In this document: piece by piece, positions 12,951 to 27,900 of the stretch
How positions within the stretch are numbered: position 1 is the stretch's first letter
How the letters are laid out: every line of letters starts with the position of its first letter
Assembly: GCF_024868665.1 (NCBI RefSeq)
Contig: NC_079891.1
Location: 32,649,592-32,713,591 of the forward strand
Direction of reading: 5' to 3'
Origin: Triplophysa rosa
Lineage: Eukaryota > Chordata > Actinopteri > Cypriniformes > Nemacheilidae
Length of the DNA: 64,000 nt
The notes under the pieces: generated by a model
What the model was told of the DNA's origin: nothing
What the model saw: only the letters and a program-made list of their open reading frames with translations
The model's database searches: none
Program-made: the position numbers and the translations under genes

Positions 12951-15900
12951 ATGCTGAGCAGAAGAGCCGCATGGAGAGATGAGGATGCTTCTATCATGGC
13001 ACTGAAAGGCACTTTAGCAGTTTCTGTGGTTCTGATTTTTTGCCTTTGTTCCGTTTTTACTCACGAACTCAATCCAAAGGGCAGGAATGTGTGCAAAGCT
13101 CCAGGGTAAGTTGGATAAATTTGTTTTATAGGTTAATCCATATGCTGTTTTGATCCGAGCGCACTGACAATAAATCATACCAAAGGTTTTATGCATAAAA
13201 TACAACACGAGACTGTATTGCCAAATAAATAAACAAATGCACTTGTAAAGTGTAAAAAAATATGTTGTAAGCTTTAACGTTACAGGGAGGTAAAATAGGT
13301 AAATCGCACAGATAGGGTAAAGTTGCAGATAACCTTACAATAACTTTACATTTCACGTTTTTAATTGATTGTTAATGATGTCAATTTTTAATGCAAAATG
13401 GATGAATTATACTGTATTTGAAAATGCAAAGAATTTATTGCTAGCCGTTATCTGTTGTGTGTAGTACACACGCACACACACACGAACACACGCACATTGA
13501 GTGATAGGGGGCGACACCAGTTACTCTGGGACTGAAGTCGTGGCACAGTTTACATGACAGTGGAACAACAACAACAGTAAAAAAAGTTTCAACTTATATA
13601 TTTACATTAGTTAATGCATTAGCTAACAACGAACAATATTTTTATAGCATTTATTAATCTTCGTTAATGTTTGTTCATTGTTTGCTCATTGCGCTTTAAC
13701 TAACGTTAACATCATTTGATTTTTACTATGTATTAGTAAATGTTAAAATGAACACAAACGCAGAAGTATTAACATGTTGTTGTAGAAGTATTGTTTATGT
13801 GAACTAATGTTAACAAATGGAACCTTGTTTTAACGTGTTAAATAAATGTAGAATCATGTGAAAAGCACCTTCTTTGACCATTCAACTTTGTATATTTAAG
13901 AGCACAAGGATCAAACATAAAGCATTATCTTTGTAATTCCACATTTGTTGCAGATTGTAAACTATTCCCTGACGTAAACACAGAAGTAATTTATCAAGGG
14001 TGCGACATCTAACCATAACACATCAGCCTACTCCATCCATTCCACATGGAATAAAATGTAGGTCACATTTTATTCCTAGTAGAATGAATTCAGAAAGCAC
14101 GTCGAGGTTGATGTGAATGTCCAGATTACTGATATCACGGGCATGTGCAAACCAGTACTGTACAGCTTTCACATGGGTCTCAGGCTATAGATTTTGGATC
14201 TGATTATCATTTTGCAGATAACTCAAAAAGGATTAAATATACAGTTTCAGCCTGGCTGATATATTGGACTTTCACTAGTCATATAGATTATATATGGTAT
14301 AGCTTATATGTAATTATAAAGTGATGTTATGATGTGCGTTATTCACTTCAAAGCTGCTCTTTATGTTCTGTTCTACAATGTAGTTGTATTTCAGCTCGGA
14401 GGACATTTTAGGGGAATTCTAGCCGTGTTAAGTGCTGAATAGTTTACCCGGTTGTTTTGAAATGTGTTTACTTTGAGATTAGTGGCTCCAGATGGATATC
14501 GCCGAATTCAGGATCAAAATGGAAACCACCAGATATAATCTAGAGCGTTTTCTCCCAAACGGTGCTTCTCGCAAGCTACAGACGTTGACAGGAAGTTCAC
14601 GTTCTTTTCATAAAGTTGCTCAGAATTTCCTCACAGGATTTTATTGTTGTTGAACCTCGTTGGCCCCCCCAAGCGATACTCAATTTCCATTTGTTTAAGC
14701 TTTCGTCCCCGTAGGTGAACGTGGGTCTACCTTCTTATTCTGGCCGTGGTGTTTGTGTGTTGAGTTTGACATTGAGCAGGGAAGTCAGGGCTGCGGTGTA
14801 GATCATGTCTGCGGAAGACACACACACACAGGCTAAACAAACTCTGAGTGAAGGCAGAGACGACCCCCACGCTCAAGAGGAAGCGAAAGTGTGGACGAGG
14901 CCTCATGGAGGTCACATGTGGTGGAATATGAGGGGCGGCATATGTCTTACATCCGAGCAGCACTTACAGAGTATTCACTTTAAGGAGAAACCACTTGAAC
15001 TGGCGATAGCAGTCATCATTTGATAGATGTAAAGGATAACCATAAAAGCTTGTTTTTTGCGTTATGTGTGTGCGCGCAATGCTGGAGTTAACTGAAGTGA
15101 AACTAGAGCTAGGCATCAATTCGACATTGATTTTCATCCATGCATTAGCTGCTTTGATGGCGTCTAGAAGTTTTAAAGGTGTATCTCATAGAAAGTCCAG
15201 ATCACATTTCATCCAAATAACAAAAACTACAGTACATATAGGCCTACTGTATGCGTGATGTTGGGATTGAAGAAAGAGCATTTTAAAGGAATAGTTCATT
15301 CAAAAATTACAATTTTGTCATGATTTACTCACCCTGGATAACTTTTTTACCTTTGCAGGACACAAGATATTTTGAAAGAACGTTGGTAACCAAACAACAT
15401 TAGACCCCGTTGACTTCCATTGTATGGACACAAAACATTTCTCAAAATATCTTTTGTATTCTACACAAGAGTCATAGACAGGCTTTGAACGACATAAGAG
15501 TTATTTTTTTGGTGAACTATCCCCTTAAATCAAATATGATTTCAAAGACCAGTGACCAGACCGACTTGAACTCTGGCCTGATTTAGGACCTTTGCATCAC
15601 CAATCGCATCAGGCTGTGGCCTTATTTTGCATCCAATCATTGTTTCTCCATGTCTGGTGATCCAACGAAGTTATCACTTCAAACGCATGTCTGGTTTCCA
15701 TGTCGCCTTCTGACAGCAAGCGGGTGGAGACGGGAATGAATGCTTACGCTTGTGTTTGTGCGAGTCTGTGTATGTTCGCTATCTGAAACATCTGCTCTTG
15801 TGAAGTTCAGGCAGATGGCACCCAGACATCTGCAGTGTTCCCGGTGAACCACATGAATGAGATGCATGCTTCGATCTCTCCTGGACGGTTGAAATTTGGG

Positions 15901-18900
15901 TCAGATCATTTGCAAAACAGGCTGATGCAAATTTTCAGCTGTTCTTTAAAATATTAGAGAATACTGGCGAATGTCATCGGAGTATATACTGTATATTCTC
16001 TAAATAAGAGTTTTTGAAAATCAGATTGAACACATTTGACTCAAATATGTTGTGTGTTCCAATGTACAAACTCTTAACATGATTTGTCATCTTTTTAAAA
16101 GGTCATCAGGGTTTGTGTGCTGCAGCGGATGGTCACAACAAGGCGAAGAGTGTTTAACACGTAAGTTCATTTCCCGTATGTTGAAGCACTTCCTGAGTTG
16201 TACTTCATTTGATTTGCATGTTTCTTGTGTTTGTTTGTCCTCAGCTCTCTGTCAGGGTAACTTCACTTGTAATGAGAATGAGGTGTGTGTACGACCGAAC
16301 GAGTGCCGCTGTCGTCATGGGTATTTTGGGGCAAGCTGTGACACAAGTAAGTTGTCAATTTATCATGAGCTTTTCTCCAACTTTTGAATGTTTGTGTTTA
16401 TTTCCCATCAGGTCTAAGACCATCCATGTGCTACTAATGTAGTCTTAAGAACCCACTTTTTGCAGATATAGACCAATTGGGAAAACGTAAGCAACGCTGA
16501 TCCAGTGCTGGTCTAGAAAAACGTCCTGTTTCAGTCTTTCAACACCACACAAACGTTTGAGCAAAATACAACCAAAATGTTAAACGGATTTCTTTAAAAT
16601 GATGTATACAAATGAAACCGGAAGTACATCTGGACCACTGTTTACATCTGGCGAAGTGGTCTACAGCCTACATATTTAAAATCTTTCTCTTTCTGGTAAA
16701 TGTTCAGAAAACCTTGACTCATCTTGTTAAAAGGGGTGTATGCCTATGTATGTCAAACTAAGCGCTTTCTCAAATTAGAATGTCACCTTTCCATAAAAAC
16801 ACTTGAAGGCGACAAATCATGGTTAACTTGAACTTTTTGGCTATTTTTTAAAGTTTGTCTGCTTAAAATAGGACTGCAAGATATATTAAAATTAAATACA
16901 ATTAAATATCACAAAAGTGGAAATATTCACAGTATTCTTATAGCAATGTTTTGCAATAACGAAATTATTTTGATATGATTTTGGTCAATGCAGATAGCAA
17001 GAGAGACTGACGGGACAGTAAGTGATGCTTTCTTTTCCCAGAAAGTGAAATGTGACTATATAATTGCAGTTTTTAAACATTATAATTGATTTAACATACT
17101 TTGAAGTTCATAGCACATTTTGCAAATCATGTATTGTGCAGCCCTAGCTAAAAGTGAATTTTAATCATGTTTCGCATGGTAGGATGTAGGACACCTCAAA
17201 GCTAACAAAAGTTTGTCTTTGTAGGGTAAAAATAACCTAAATAAGTAGAAATCCTTGGCAAATTAAGCTGTAAAATATTGCACATAGGGACACGCCAACA
17301 TTGCACGACTCGACCACCTCCAGTGCAACACTGTCAATATATCCAGCTATTGTTTTATGACTCTCTTTAAACTTGTAAACCTCCTCCAGAGTGCCCGGCT
17401 CAGTTCTGGGGTCCCGACTGCAAGGGCCTGTGCACATGTCACCCCAACGGTAAATGCGACGACGTGACCGGGAAATGCACCTGTTACCCCAACCGCTGGG
17501 GAGCAAACTGTGAGAAACCCTGCCATTGTCAGAAAGGGAAGTGTGACCAGGAAACTGGGAAATGCACCTGCCATGCGGGTTACTGGGGAGCGCAGTGCAA
17601 CAACAACTGTTACTGCAGCATCAACTCGGTGTGCGAGCAGACCTCGGGACGATGCATCTGCAATCCGGGCTGGTTTGGCCGTAACTGCGGGGCGCAGTGC
17701 AATTGCAACAACTCGCCCTGCGAGCAGTTCACGGGCCGATGTCAGTGCAGGGAGAGACTCTGGGGTCAGCGCTGCGAGCGCTACTGCCAGTGCGTCAACG
17801 GGAAGTGTAACCCGGCCGATGGTTCGTGTACCTGTAAACCCGGATACAGAGGGAAGCTGTGCCGCGAACCGTGTCCAGCTGGGTTCTATGGACAGAACTG
17901 CAGAAACAGGTTTGGAAATGTTAACATTACTTACATGTACATTTATGCATTTGGCAGATGCTTTTATCCAAAGCACTTGCATTGCATTATCCTATATATT
18001 TGTTTCTAAGTATGTGCAATTCCCTGGGATCGAACCCATGACCTTGCCGTTGTTAGCGCCATGCTCGTACCACTGAGCTACAGGAAAGCTACTAATGATA
18101 ATCCAAGCATCCAAGCATTCTTCAAACTAAAACACTTTCAAAAACAATCTTGCCACGTGTTTGTTCTGTGCAGGTGCGGTCACTGTAAAGGCCAGCAGCC
18201 CTGTAAGGTCACGGAGGGTCGATGTGTGACATGCGAGAGCGGTTGGAATGGAACTAAATGCGATCAGATGTGCGCGCCGGGTTTCTTCGGAGAGAACTGT
18301 ATGAATGAATGTCCACCGTGCAAAGACGGTCACCACTGCAACCGCATGGATGGCAAGTGCTCACACTGCAATCCCGGCTGGATCGGAGATCGGTACGATT
18401 TTTATATTATGGCAAACGCCATTGTAAAAAACAAAGCAAAATGCTTACTGTATAAGTTATAATAGAATATTATTGATTATTATATACAGATTCTTATCAG
18501 CACACTAGTGCGATCTAGTATATTTTACAATGACCGTACAGCATCACTATTTCAAGACTCTCTTCTCTATCATTATCACTTGATGAAATACTGTCGAGTG
18601 TGTTTTGTCAACACATTGCAATCCATAAACTTATTTACATTAACAAAGGATTTTTTGTACTTCAGCTGTGACGTGCGCTGTCCCAACGGCACCTACGGAG
18701 AAAACTGTGAGAAAGATTGCAGCCATTGTTTCAATGGAGACTGTCACTTCGCCACAGGAGAGTGTCTGTGTGACCCTGGATTTTACGGGACATAGTAAGT
18801 CACATCTCTGAGTCATGCACATATTTTCAATGTTAACCACAGCTTAGGTCATGTTGATATGTAGCCCTGTTTCCGTGCGAGTATGAATCACAATAAAACT

Positions 18901-21900
18901 ATTGAACGTGTCATGCATAATGGTTTAAAGATGAATAACCCTTTAAACCAGGATGCTAAATGGACACTCGAAAACATAATGTTTGATTGATTATTTTTGC
19001 TAAATATTCCTACATTGAACAGTGCATTGCAGACGACAGGGGAAGCAAATTCAAAGAATTTGCGTTCGTGCACAAATATTTTAAAGCAATTTATGGTGTA
19101 TTTAAGCTGTAAATGTTTGTAGGAATTGAACCCTTAAAGCCCCATTGAAATAAAAAATTACAATTCCTATTTTATCATGAAACATGGTAGCGTTTATTGT
19201 AAACATCTTACCAATGTGTGTCATTCTCTTTTTAAAATTCATGTGCCCTCATAATCTTCACTTAAAATCTGAAAATGCACTTCCGCCCTCTAGTGACTAT
19301 CCATCGGCTTGGGTGGAGCATCCGTTAACTCCTCCCCTTCAACTGTCAGTCTGCTCCCAGTTCCATTTCAAAATGCAACGGCTGTTTTTGTACATCCAAT
19401 CAAATCGCAGTAAAAACAAGCCACGCCCACTATTTTTTTCATTCGAAATCCGTTTCACTCAGAAATGCGTCAGAAAATGGAAGTTAAAGCGATCGCAACT
19501 TCCGGTTCACGGGTACTTTAACCTTGACAACATTTCAGCTTCAGGAAAACATACAGTAAAAATGTTTTATGAGAACATTGCTTTGTTTATAACTGCATGA
19601 TATTCCTCAAACATTTTTTATATAAATATAGCAAGAAAGTCTAATAAAGTGCCCATTGACTTTAATGTTAGAATGTTCTCCGTTTCCATTGAAATGACTG
19701 TGATGACATCATCGTCATAATTGCGTAATTGCCCATAATTCCCCAAATTGCCTGATGCCGGTTTTACAGGAAGCTCCTGTTGCTATGTACACAATGCATT
19801 TACACAGTCTCCCCTCAACGGTCTGTTGTGCTTTTTGTGTTCCTCTTACCTGCTTTTAGCTGCAACCTGACATGTGAATTCGGTCAGTTTGGAGTGAACT
19901 GCGCCCAGACCTGTCCGTGCCACGACAAGAACTGCAACCCGGCCTCAGGGGCCTGCAATCTATGTAAGAGAAGCTCCATTTTGTGAATATCTAGAACATT
20001 GTGTCATTTGCCGGGGACACAGGACTCCCGAAGCATTGTGACATACTTGTGGGGTCCAACATCTGTCATATTTTCCATTACGTAAAAGGAGGGAAGATAG
20101 CTGCCCAGATGACACAGGGGTCAGCTCAAGATTCGACCCTTTGTACAAATTTACCAGTGTGTCACTTACTAAAGGTTGAACATTATGGCCCGGTTTCACT
20201 GACAAGGCTTAAAGGGACAGTTTACCCAAACATTTTAAATTCTATTATCATTTACTCACTCGAGTTGTTCCAAATATGTATAAATTTCTTTGTTTTGAGG
20301 AACACAGAGAAAGATAAAGCAGTTTTTCCTACTATGGTAGTCAATGGTGGCCAAGAACTGTTTGGTTACAAGCATTCTTACAAATATCTTTCTCTGTGTT
20401 CATCAGAACAAAGAAATGAATACAGATTAGCAACAACTTGAAGGCGAGTAAATGATGACAGAATTTTTATTTTTGAGTGGACTGTCCCTTTAAAAATGTT
20501 GAACCGTAGGATTGATGGTATTTTTTTTGGAGTGTGAGAGGTTGTGGGTTTAAATCCACCCTGGTAAACACTTTTAAGTTAGTGGTGAGTAGGGATGTAA
20601 CATTACCGGTTTTATGATAAACCACGATTAAACGTCCAACAGGTTAGTAATATCATGCCTTATATTAGTTATCATTAAGCCGTACCAACTTATCGTTATT
20701 AACGGTAAATACTGTCCAGCGTCAGCCAAAGTTAGCAACAGTATAACAGAGGCGCATTATGAAAGGCGGGTTTTGTTCATTTCATGTCAGGAGTGCAAAA
20801 TAAACAAGCAAAATAATGTTATTAATATGAGACATACATATTCATCCTCGTCTGCTCCCGTTTATTTGTGATCACAGGGCTTTTAGTCCAAAATGTGCAT
20901 ATTGGGGGAACTATAGATATACTGAAACACGTTTACTTCATATGTCTTTAGACAGACATCTGTTTCTTTGGCGTTCGCTCTTATGACTGCAGGTGTCTCC
21001 TGGGTCCTAAAGTACACCTATTACTCACGATACATGCAGACATTTTCTGATTTGTGTTGCTTTTATATTAATGTCTGATTTACTTACTTCAGGTTGTGTT
21101 CAACCTGAACAAGAGAAACTTTTACCTAATGACCCCATTGTGCCAGAATTAATATTAATGTTATTTATTTGATGTTTATGACAACAAAAAGTGCGTTTAG
21201 CAATAATACTGATAATCGTGATAATGTTGTTCACTATAATCGCGATGTGAACTTTTCAAACCGTCACATCTCTAGTGGTGAGTGGATCTGTATTTGCGAC
21301 ACTGCATATGTGGTTGTATTGTTGTTGTCTGATGTTGTTTTGTATTTTTTGCATTTCGGCTTTTTTTGTATATTGTGGGAGATGCCTATGTATGCAGCTT
21401 TAAATTAAATAAAGTATATATTAAAATATGCCTTTCCTACATTAAACATAATTGGGTGTCATTTTCAAGCATACAATGATCAAAATGCAGCATAGATATG
21501 TTATAGATTTGAGAGATTTGAGATTTTATGAGATGTTTTATGCTTTATGACTTCAGAAGACTTGGTATTTCATACACTGGGTGGAATTGTATAGAATTAA
21601 TTGACTTTTTTTAGGACTGAGCTAAAAAGGAAGACACTATTTACTGAAAATCCTGTCTTAGTATCATGTACAATTAACTTTCATCCGGCTTATTCTTTAA
21701 TATCATGGCATTAGATCAACTTTTAATATGAAGCTTTGTCATGTCCCTTTAAAAACACACACAGCAACAGTTGCTGTCTGTGTGCATGCACGTAGTCCTC
21801 ACTATGTAGGTCACCGCAGTTTAACATGGCCGTCCTGATGGGCTTTCCAGAGCAGTGTCGAGTTTTACGGCTGGGTTTTTGGCCTGTGAGAGCGCCTGTG

Positions 21901-24900
21901 CTGTTTCACACAGCTGAGAGAAATACTACAGGAAGAGAGTGAGAGAAACGGCCAGGAGGAAAGGTGTGGGTCAGCACAAGAACCTGAGTGGAAGCAGTCA
22001 TGATGTCATGGCGGCAGACCGCAGTGAGGCTTTCCTCTAGACAGAGCATTCAGGACATGTGGATGTCCCACACCCTCATGCTACACCCAGAGCGAGAGCG
22101 TCTCTTTTCTCTCATAAATCACAGAGAAATGAAGGTTGTTGGCTGTAATGCTTTAACTCTTGTTTGTTCATTATTTATATTTTTCTCTGAGTTTGTTTTG
22201 AATTACATTTTGACAGAATCGCAAAACAATCTGAGTTGATCCAGTTTTTATTTTCTGCAAATAAACGTAAATAAAATCAATATTTTTATTTCAAATTTAG
22301 GGAAACTATTCTCCGAATTAAACAAAATTAATCATTTTACCCAAACACATGAAAATAATTTAGAAATGGTCTAATGTTTTTTTATTGTTTTGTGTCTCCA
22401 GTTTTCCTTTGGGTGCTTTATACACCAGAGTTGCATTTTGGTTCCCCGTTCGGCAGTATTACAATCTCCATCCGTCCTGGAAATCGTTTGATTTGTGGCG
22501 TTTGTTCATGTTTTTGATCTTTTTCTCAGATCCTAACCAGCGGATGGGAGTTATAGCTGCAGGAACATTAGTGACGTTCCTGTTTATCGTCCTTCTCTCC
22601 CTGTTGTGTTGCTGTTTCCTCTGTAGTAACAAGAACAATCGCAAGTGAGTTTGAAAACCACACCAAATGATATTAAGGGTTGAAGATTTGTCTTAAGAAA
22701 AAACGTGATAAAACGTGGACGTGTAAAAATGTCAACTTTTGACTAAGCCTGTCTGTATTCATTGTTCCTCTGGATTCATCTCTCGACACCGACACAAATC
22801 CACAGTTATACAAAATGGTCTAACGTCATCGTTTCTCTTTCAGCGCTGACCAGGAAAACTCCACCAACAGCAAGAAGGCCAAAATAATCCTCTGTGGTGG
22901 GTTCAGTCGAATCAGCACCAAACTTCCCCGAATCCCTCTTAGGAGACAAAAACTACCTAAAGTCGTTGGTATGTCTGTATTTTCCATTATCTTGTAACAA
23001 GTATAATTCGGGTCACACTCTTAAAAATAAAGGTGCTTAAAAGGTTCTTCACAGAGATGCTATAGAAGAACCATTTTTGGTTCCACAATGAACCATTCAG
23101 TCAAAGGTTCTTTACAGAAGCGTCTCTTTCTTACCCTTTTATAATCTGAAGAACCTTTTTTTCACCACAAAGAACCTTTTGTGAAATAGAAAGGTTCTTC
23201 GGATGGTAAAGGCTCTTTATGGAACCATTTAGAAAAAAAAGGTTCTTCTATGGCATCGTGAAGCACCTTTATTTTTAAGAGTGCCATTTTAATGTCCTAT
23301 TTTAATGTGATTATAAAAAGATGTTCATCTAATGGAGTGCAATGAAGTCAGTCTCAAGATTTGTCTTTTAGGGACAATTTCCTGGGGCCAGTTGCATAAA
23401 TTTAGCCGCTAAGTCTCACTGACTAGCAATTATTTAGGACCAATCTGTCTTACTTTTCAGATTTCAATTAGACCAATCTACCTTTTTATGTAACTGATTT
23501 TATGAAGTTATGACCAGTCTTGAAGAAAGAAATGAGATCACTAACTTGTAAGACTAGTCTAGTAGTTTATGCAACCGGCCCCTGGACAGGGCTTAAGCCT
23601 AGTCCCAGACTAACTTAAATGTAAGTGTCTTGGTCGAAAACAACTTGCCACTGGCATATCTAAAAATATATCTGTGCCACTGTTTTGTCTGAAGATGCAC
23701 ACCAGTAATGTTTTTTTTAGGGCTGTCAAACGATTAATCGCGATTAATCGCATCCAGAATGAAAGTTTGTGTTTACATAATATATATCTGTGTACTGTGC
23801 AAAATTATTTTGTAGTTATTAACACATACACATACATGCATATATTTAAGGAAAAAATCTAAAAATTAATAAACATTTATATATAATTTGAATTATTAGT
23901 CAATTGAATTATTAGTCACTGCTCCGGGGGTACGTGTGTTCACTACTCTCTGGATGGGTTAAATGCAGAGGTCACATTTCGTTGCCTTGTACATGTGCAA
24001 TGACAATAAATTGAATCTAAATCTAAATCTAAAAAAATCTATAAATAATATTTCCTAAATATGTATTCATGTGTATGTGTTTGTATTTATAAATACAAAA
24101 TTAATATGCACAGTACATAGACATATATTATGTAAACACAAACTTTTATTCTGGATGCTATTAATCGCGATTAATCGTTTGACTGCCCTAGTTTTTTTGT
24201 AAAGTATGTTTTTGAAAACGACTTATATATCCTAATTTAACTAAACCCTAGTCCTGGTTTAAAATAATCCCTGTCTGGGAAACCGCCCCTAAAAGACTTA
24301 AAACAGATCTTGAGACTGACTTCATTGCCCTCCATTTAGAACCAAAATGACTCTCTTTACTTTTAAATTATAGATTAAAGTCAAGTGGCCAAAGTGCCTA
24401 ATGGGATGTTGATGGTTTGAATAGAATCCACAGGGACTTTATTTTTTTGGCTGTTTGCAAGTGTTTGAGTCTTTATCTTTTCCTTGAATTTCCTCATTTC
24501 CTTTTTTTATTAAAGCATTATTAAAGCATCTATAAATCAATGTGCATTGGGTAAAGCGTAATATAATTGAAATAAAATTGCATGGAAACAGATAACTAAT
24601 CCTCAATGAGAGATGACTAATTTTTTTGTCATCATGGAACCGTTTTGTAGTTGAGGAACTGGATTGCAAACAGCTTGCAGAAGTTTACTTTAAAGACCTA
24701 ATTTATATTCCCATGCAAATATATTATACTTTTTAATTAGGGATTTGTTCACAATATTCATATTAAAAGAGAATTAAAGGTACATAAATAAGATGAGCAA
24801 GTTAGGTTGAGCTGTCGGTTACGATTTCATGGTAATATCAGTTTGCCATCATTTGAATTAAAGGAAATAAAGTAACCTACAATGTTTCAAGTATGGATGA

Positions 24901-27900
24901 CAATAGAGAAGTGAAAGTTATGGATTGCCGCTTTAAAGGAAATTGATCTAAAAATAAAACTTCTATCATCATTTACTCGACGTTATGTTGTTTAAGATGT
25001 GATACAATAATGCACATTTCCCAAATTTGGTTTATTTAGTTTTATATGCTTTTCTTAAAGACAACCGGGTAACATTAGAGTGTAAAAAACAGCTGGTTTG
25101 TTAAAAAGAATATGGACGTCACAACTATTTAACACAATATATAAAACAATGCTCCAGTGTGTGGACAGTGGGTCACGGATGAGAGAGAACAACGAGCCAA
25201 TGAGAGAAAGCTCCAAGCCGTGCTGCCCTCTTAAAGACATGTGCTTCCTCGCCTAATTTAACACATTACAGAAGTTAAAAAGTCATTGCCGTCGGGCTTG
25301 GGTAACAAAGTCCTCTTTAAACAATAATGACACTGTTGGTTAGGGTCAACCATGGCCTGCAGCTTGTTTCAATAAACCTTCAGGCCGTGAAACCCAGGAG
25401 AGACCAATCACATGGTGCAATGCAATAATGAGGTGGCACTTTATTCTAAAGATATTTGAGAACCAGGTTGTGACAGAATTTGAGAGGGAGAATAAAAAGC
25501 AAATGCAGATGTAGATGTACCAGATTCTTTTCTGGTCTTCCCCACCCCCTCATACTTCTCACTTTATGGGAGGAGCTGGATGAAAATATCACTCGTGCTT
25601 CCTTCTCTTCCTTTTGCGAGCCGGCGGTTCTGCTGTCCTCATTGGCTGACCACAGGCGAAAGTGAGGTCTGCTATTTTTTCCCTTTCTTTTCTTCCCCAC
25701 TTTTTTGTAACTCTACCCTATTAGGAGAGCAGTGGGCTGTGGGGGTTCTTTAGACGGGAAGTGACCAAATATACCTCTGGGTATTTCAGAGCTGTTTTTA
25801 ACCACGTTGCAGTTGGTAATGATGGATTTAGAATAGGAAAAGGGCGAAAAATGTTTACCCCCTTCTTCTCCTGAGAGTTTCACATTGTGTTTCTGTACAT
25901 AGTTTAAATAAAGATGTGTAGGGAAAAAGCATCACTTTACCAGGCATTTTGCTTTAAAATGGCCACTGTACGTCAGCGCCGCCACATATTGGTCAGGGCA
26001 AAGCCAACTATAAACACATACAAGTGAATGGTGGAGCTGCGGTTTTCTGCATATAAACACAATAACGGGTTAATTTCTCAACTAATTCCAATACTTGATT
26101 ATTTATACGTGGAGTACAGAAACGTTATGGCTACAGTTAAAGATGGTAAGACTTGAAAAAATATGAATTGTCATACGGGACTGTTAAAACCCAAGCTTGT
26201 CAAGCGTTCATTTAGGCTTAACAATTGTGTACACATTGCTGATGTGATGTAATTTAAGGTAGATGAAATGCACATAAAAGCTCGTTCACTTTTATTTGAA
26301 TCAATCTCAACATGATGTGTTTTATTCTCGACTAATACGTCCACGTGTGGTTATTTTATTCTGTTGCTTGTCCTGCATATACAGCATCCCTAACTGAACA
26401 TCTCAACTGCCATCTAGTGGATTTACAGAATAAGAGGCTCAGTTAATGTATATTTCACAATTCCTTATAATTAATATATAATACATAATTCATCTTTGTC
26501 ATAAGTATACCTATAGAGATATTAAGAACCTAGGGACAAGATAAATTTGTACTCTACGTATATCGTAAACCATTGAAATGTGTTAAGTAATGTAAACGTG
26601 ATTGTGCTTTTAATGCCGAAAAAGCACTTCTGATATACAGTATATTTATGTCTATCTGAGTTCATTTGGGCTCAAAACATAACAGGCGCAAAGAGTTTAA
26701 TTGGTATGAAACCGAATGTCCAATGAATGTCAAACGTCAAACTAACTTTACCGCGGTCATTTGATGATATATGCACAGTGTTATTTATTTACACTGTGTT
26801 CTGCAGTTATCTGATGGTATTTGATGCTGTCCTGTATTCCATGCAGTCGGGCCATCTCCTCCTCATGCGCTCATAGTGCGATGGCGAGACAGCGCTGCTT
26901 AAATATTTAGATTAATTTGATTTAAGATTTGAGTTGGATTTTACAAGAAGGTGCATGAAACAATTATCACTCTATACAAGCGTAAATAACTTTAATCTTC
27001 ATGATAATGTGGATCTTTACCGGATATGAAGTGAAATGAAATGTGTGTGAGGCATTAATAATCGTTCTTATCACATTTATTTTCTGCAATCTAACTTGAG
27101 TTCACTAACTCGCCATTTGTGTCGCCAATTCCCCTTGTCTCCAGACAAGGTGCGCACATTCTCCCGTCAAGTTTGCTATTAATTAATCACAACCTTTGCT
27201 TGTGAAGTGGTGTACACACGTTTCCAGCCCCGTTTTCTGCATACGCATTGTTTCTAAATGAGACCATTTAAACCAAATGAAAGTGATAAGAAATGATTTT
27301 ATGTGACATTTTGCATTCAATGCAACCAATGCAAAACAATGCAAACAAACGTTTTCGGGTACAGATTAACATTTTAGTGATTAAAATGTATCTTTTTTAC
27401 GTTATGGTAGTATTTGATGTAATGCTTTTAATTGTATTAAAGTTAGTTTTATTAAAGTTAAATAAAGTTAATTTTATTAAAGTTATATTGTAACCATTTT
27501 TAATTCAATTCAACTGAAATTAATTTCTATAGCACAACATTTTGCGTTGTTGCAAAGCAGCATATCGTCGCTGTCCTTCTTAAACCTTGTATGTCCGAAT
27601 TGTTTTTCACTGTAGTTTTTAAATTATGACGTACTGTGTTGTCAAAGTTGACCAGCACTTTTTAATACTTTTTATTGGTTAGATATTTGCAAAACCCAGT
27701 GACAAGCATAAAGGGTGACTGAGACATAAATAATGATTTATGGCAAACAGTAAAAATCACAAAGCATTAGGGATGTAACAATATCAAAATCTCGCTGTAC
27801 GGTAATACCTCTGTATAAAGTCCACTGTATGGTATTTATTGCTTTATTTAAAATGCCAAATGATGATTTTAACTCATACCTCTAAGCAACAGCTATGATT

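Noticed and set aside
17347..17982. 211-aa open frame on the minus strand
   Set aside because: It is the antisense shadow of scarf2 exon 4, whose plus-strand frame shows the EGF cysteine pattern.
17931..18087. A tRNA gene (also 43158-43305, 52222-52378)
   Set aside because: A and B boxes are present, but the 3' half does not fold as a tRNA and runs into a shared retroposon tail; these are SINEs.
23674..23862. Open frame containing AVKRLIAINRIQN (also at 36457-36663)
   Set aside because: It is the translation of the hAT terminal inverted repeat, present in both element copies.
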